Below, piece after piece: positions 60,937-64,000 of a DNA stretch of 64,000 nucleotides. The DNA is taken from NCBI RefSeq assembly GCF_005503535.1, contig NZ_SCNN01000026.1, forward strand, positions 1 to 64,000, given 5' to 3'. Made by a program: the position numbers and the translations under genes. Under the pieces are notes generated by a model, which was not told the origin of the DNA, ran no database searches, and saw only the letters and a list, made by a program, of their open reading frames with translations. How positions within the stretch are numbered: the first letter of the stretch is position 1; every line of letters begins with the position of its first letter. The DNA comes from Mesorhizobium comanense. Lineage in GTDB: Bacteria > Pseudomonadota > Alphaproteobacteria > Rhizobiales > Rhizobiaceae.

Positions 60937-61323
60937 ATCGCAGAGCGAGATGCGGCCCATCCGGCAGGGCTTGGCGTTCGAGAGCCGCCATCCCGCGAGC
61001 ATGAGGGCCTCGACCCAAAAATACTGGAAATATTCATGCGGCATACATTGCGCGATCGCGACGAGAAACGGTGCGGATGCTCGCCGGGTCCGGTTTTATA
61101 TGTCACTGCTTACTCATTTTCGTCATTCGATTCGTAGATTGTGCCGAATTTCATAAATGTAATTTTTACTATTCGATAACAACACCACGTTGCCAAGTAA
61201 AAATATGGGTATATGCTGCCTCCGTTATTTTGGTTTCTGCTCTGAATTATATTAGAGCTATATAATATGTGTGAAATTTGCCTGCGATGCTGTCGTGCTC
61301 GCCCCTCTATCAGAGGCAGGTCA

Positions 61324-61836
61324 ATGCAGATAGGCCGAGCTTTTCTCGTCTTGTTGGGAATTCTCACGCTTTCGCCTACCGCAGGCTGGGCCGAGGTGCC
61401 GGATGGAAATGATGGCGCGACAAGGCGGCTTGCCGAGAAATCGAAGCAGCATTCGAGGTCGCCCTCGCAGTGCCCAGCCCTGACCATGGTGCACGGTGAG
61501 GATCCGCTGTCGAGCGTGATTGTGTGGCTGCGGATCACGTCCGACCGGGAGGCCGTGAGTTGCCTTCGCGGCCTGGCGATGGAACTGGGGCCGGACAGGA
61601 TGCTGACGTGGCTGGAGAAAAATGGCTTCAAGGCAAGGTTCATCAAGCAGTTCGGCAAGAGCAATCGCGACATACTTCTTTCCGCGGTATGGCCGATCCG
61701 AGATGCTGGACTGCTCTACAATCCGGGAGGACTCTGGTCTCTCCAAATTCGCCTCATGGCCTACAATCAAGTATTTTCGTTCTGGTGGCGTGGGCCGGAG
61801 AGCTTGGTCGTCGATCAATCTTATACGTTCGAGTAG
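61324..61836 (+). CDS. Secreted hypothetical protein
   Basis: 170 residues from ATG 61324 (AGGCAGG upstream); an ATG at 61267 is in frame but would bury the signal peptide. Signal peptide 1-23 (LVLLGILTLSPTAGWA). Mature part has two Cys and ends in an aromatic-rich region (FSFWWRGPESLVVDQSYTFE). No family recognised. The upstream gap 60937-61323 is AT-rich from about 61100. The RTX-like gene begins 35 bases later, suggesting a joint transcript. Confidence 0.6.
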   Translation: MQIGRAFLVLLGILTLSPTAGWAEVPDGNDGATRRLAEKSKQHSRSPSQCPALTMVHGEDPLSSVIVWLRITSDREAVSCLRGLAMELGPDRMLTWLEKNGFKARFIKQFGKSNRDILLSAVWPIRDAGLLYNPGGLWSLQIRLMAYNQVFSFWWRGPESLVVDQSYTFE

Positions 61837-61871
61837 ACATCTACGTTTGAATAGAGGTGGGAGTATATGTC

Positions 61872-63830
61872 ATGTCCGAAATCCGTATTGCGGTAAATTA
61901 CATCAACTTCACCCCTGGTTTTGGGCACTTGCAGCTCGTCTACGTCGATGGCGCGAACGAGACCGAAATTGAGGTTCAGGCGGGATATCTGGTAACGTTG
62001 GGGTCGTTCGTATTCCTTCCAGCGCGGGATCATCCTCAAAATACACCCAATTACAATCAGATCGGGTATTACTATACGGTGGCCCTTGATTTAGGCGGGA
62101 GAGAGGCCGAGGACGTCTGGAACATATTTATGCAAGTAAATACGCAGTATTATATAGAATATCCTGACGTTAGTTACGATCTATATAAAAATAGTAACTC
62201 TTATGCGGCGACACTTTTGGGAGTGGCGGGATTCGATATCTCTGATTACTACGATCAGTTGCACCTTGGGATCATTTCTTCGACCCCAGGCTCGGAGACC
62301 GACATCCTGCAGATTGCCTCCGATGCAATACCCCTTCACCTGAATGGGACGGACGGCAACGACATCCTGCGCGGCGGTCTGTACTATGACGTGCTTTCGG
62401 GCGGTGCGGGTGATGATATCCTGTGGGGCCGCCAAGGGGCTGACACGCTCGACGGCGGTGACGGCTGGGATGTCTCTGACTATCGCGATTCAGCGACGGG
62501 TGTAAACATAGACTTAACCCGGGAATACCAGGTCGGCGGCGATGCGCAGGACGACAAGCTGCTCAACATCGAGGAGATTCGCGGCTCGGCCCACGACGAT
62601 GTCCTGAAGGGCGGTCCGGGCGACAATATCCTTAGGGGCGAGGGCGGCAACGATACGCTCTACGGCAGCGCCGGCGCGGACCGGCTGTTTGGCGGCGACG
62701 GCAACGACACCTTCTACCTCGACGCTTTTGGCAAGGAATTCGCGGTCGGCGGCGCGGGAGACGACATATTCATCTTCGACAATCTGCCGCCGTTCGGACC
62801 GATGGATCCGACCATCGATTTCGGAAACCTGGCCGGGACGTTCAACCCGACCATCGTGTGGGGTGGTGCCGGCGCGGATGAACTGCGGTTCGTCAACGCG
62901 CAGAACACTGCGTATTCCTGGGCTGGAATCTTCGTCGTCTATGATCCGTCTCTCACCGAAGAGAACGTCATGAATCTGGACTACGCCAAGCTGCGCGAAT
63001 ACTATCACGACGAAGTCGTTCAGGAGTATAACGGGTATCCTTCGATCATCGTCGTCAACCCGGATGCCGATGATTTCATCACTTACAATGGGCATCGGTT
63101 CGGCGCTGTCGATGTCGGCATCGTCCAGGAGAATCTCTTCACCAATCCCAACGGCGGTGAAATAGGAGACAGATATTACGGCTACAAAGAGGGTGGATGG
63201 GACTATGACGCCCTGATCTACCAGGATACGTTGTACGACCCCCATCAGCGTGACGCGATATGGCTTCGGGAGGCAACCGGATACGATATGTTCGGCCGCC
63301 CGGACGGTTATCCTCGTGTCGAGATATGGGGCTTCCGGAACGGTGACTTCGGAATTGAATTCAACGGCGTCACCGCCCGCCACGAATACAAGGATGGCAC
63401 TCCAAACGGGCAATGGCTGACCGAAGGTGGCAACACGGCATTCGCCGAGATGTTCGACACCAACTCCAGGTTCTCCTTCCCGATCTCGACCTTCACGCTC
63501 GACCCCCCGGGACAGCGGATGGCCATGGCCGGGAATGTCACCGGGAGGGCGGGAGGCGATGGCGGGGCGGCTTCGGCGCGGCATGTCGCGGCCAATGACG
63601 CGGGCGGGCTTCACCTGGGTCTTGCCGGCGCCGATATCGGCGATGTCCCGCATGGCGGCGCGGCGCATGAGACCGTCGATCTCGACAGCGTCGCCGGGGC
63701 CGCGCCGCCCGCGGACTATATCCGCTTCGACGGCGCGATCGGCATTATGCTGGCTGACATGGCGTCCAACGACAATCCCGGCCCGGGCGATTTCTGGTAC
63801 GAACCGGAGCCCATCGGCGCGCTCGTCTGA
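61872..63830 (+). CDS. RTX-like calcium-binding repeat protein
   Basis: 652 residues from ATG 61872, with GGTGGGAG 8 bases upstream. The N-terminal 155 residues match nothing I know (Tyr-rich; YNQIGYYYTVALDLGG). Residues about 160-295 carry RTX nonapeptide repeats (GTDGNDILRGG, GGAGDDILWG, GEGGNDTLYG, GGDGNDTFYL), which bind Ca2+ as a parallel beta-roll. The rest is an undefined beta-rich domain. No signal peptide, as for type I secreted proteins; a secretion ABC system is not in the window. Confidence 0.82.
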   Translation: MSEIRIAVNYINFTPGFGHLQLVYVDGANETEIEVQAGYLVTLGSFVFLPARDHPQNTPNYNQIGYYYTVALDLGGREAEDVWNIFMQVNTQYYIEYPDVSYDLYKNSNSYAATLLGVAGFDISDYYDQLHLGIISSTPGSETDILQIASDAIPLHLNGTDGNDILRGGLYYDVLSGGAGDDILWGRQGADTLDGGDGWDVSDYRDSATGVNIDLTREYQVGGDAQDDKLLNIEEIRGSAHDDVLKGGPGDNILRGEGGNDTLYGSAGADRLFGGDGNDTFYLDAFGKEFAVGGAGDDIFIFDNLPPFGPMDPTIDFGNLAGTFNPTIVWGGAGADELRFVNAQNTAYSWAGIFVVYDPSLTEENVMNLDYAKLREYYHDEVVQEYNGYPSIIVVNPDADDFITYNGHRFGAVDVGIVQENLFTNPNGGEIGDRYYGYKEGGWDYDALIYQDTLYDPHQRDAIWLREATGYDMFGRPDGYPRVEIWGFRNGDFGIEFNGVTARHEYKDGTPNGQWLTEGGNTAFAEMFDTNSRFSFPISTFTLDPPGQRMAMAGNVTGRAGGDGGAASARHVAANDAGGLHLGLAGADIGDVPHGGAAHETVDLDSVAGAAPPADYIRFDGAIGIMLADMASNDNPGPGDFWYEPEPIGALV

Positions 63831-64000
63831 GCGCGGACCGCGCCGGGGCCACGGCGCCGTCACAGCCGACATCGAAAAAAGGGGCCGCGAGCACACGCGG
63901 ATGGCCGAACCGGATCAGGATAGATGCCGCGCGGATGCGCGCGGCAGCGAGCTCGATCGGTTGTGTCACAAATAGAATACGCTCAGTCATATACAGTCAA
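63831..64000. other. Window end without recognisable gene
   Basis: 170 bases after the RTX-like gene. I see no supported coding region, repeat or terminator. Confidence 0.5.

Overview
The window reads as chromosomal DNA of a GC-rich rhizobial alphaproteobacterium, most likely Mesorhizobium or a close Phyllobacteriaceae relative. The basis is the codon use, the high density of LysR, GntR/FCD and XRE-cupin regulators and ABC transporters, and many intergenic inverted-repeat mosaic elements of the kind common in rhizobia. There are no rRNA or tRNA genes, insertion sequences, phage genes or CRISPR arrays that I can see.
1-13 kb: an AraC-type regulator with a membrane N-terminus, a YeiH-type exporter, an NTF2-like protein and a 1185-residue glycine-rich autotransporter. 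Then comes a LysR gene divergent from a six-gene redox cassette (cupin, carboxymuconolactone decarboxylase-like, DUF2255, aldo/keto reductase, Tat-type flavodoxin, SDR), a GNAT and an ACT-domain protein.
13-20 kb: an aldehyde dehydrogenase, a small Cys-rich secreted protein, a Xre/RES toxin-antitoxin pair, a GntR-like regulator with two winged helices, and an HTH/PIN toxin-antitoxin pair whose toxin lacks an ordinary start codon.
19-28 kb: a glutamine-synthetase-like gene divergent from a class III aminotransferase (a possible amine gamma-glutamylation route), ArsR plus old-yellow-enzyme reductase, an APC permease with a clear terminator, and a DipZ-type thiol-redox protein.
28-36 kb: an ABC uptake locus (binding protein, FecCD-type permease, ATPase) preceded by a broken ModA-like gene, then two tandem TPR proteins joined by a GTGA overlap.
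36-43 kb: an M24 peptidase-family protein, an aldehyde dehydrogenase, DUF6314, ParDE, LysR, a TSUP exporter, an orphan secreted-size protein, and a TacT-like GNAT toxin with only the tail of its antitoxin left.
43-49 kb: a catabolic island consisting of a ureohydrolase, an XRE-cupin regulator, an amino-acid-type binding protein and permease without an ATPase, and an FAD/GcvT demethylase-like enzyme. A shared promoter motif suggests joint control.
49-64 kb: an acetyltransferase, a universal stress protein, mntP behind a recognisable yybP-ykoY (manganese) riboswitch, a histidine phosphatase, a VOC protein, and an ArsR/SRPBCC/hydrolase/pseudouridine-synthase operon. These are followed by a membrane-anchored double alpha/beta hydrolase, an AKR/LysR pair, and an AT-richer end with a secreted orphan and an RTX-like protein.
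All assignments come from reading motifs by eye. No database search was possible.
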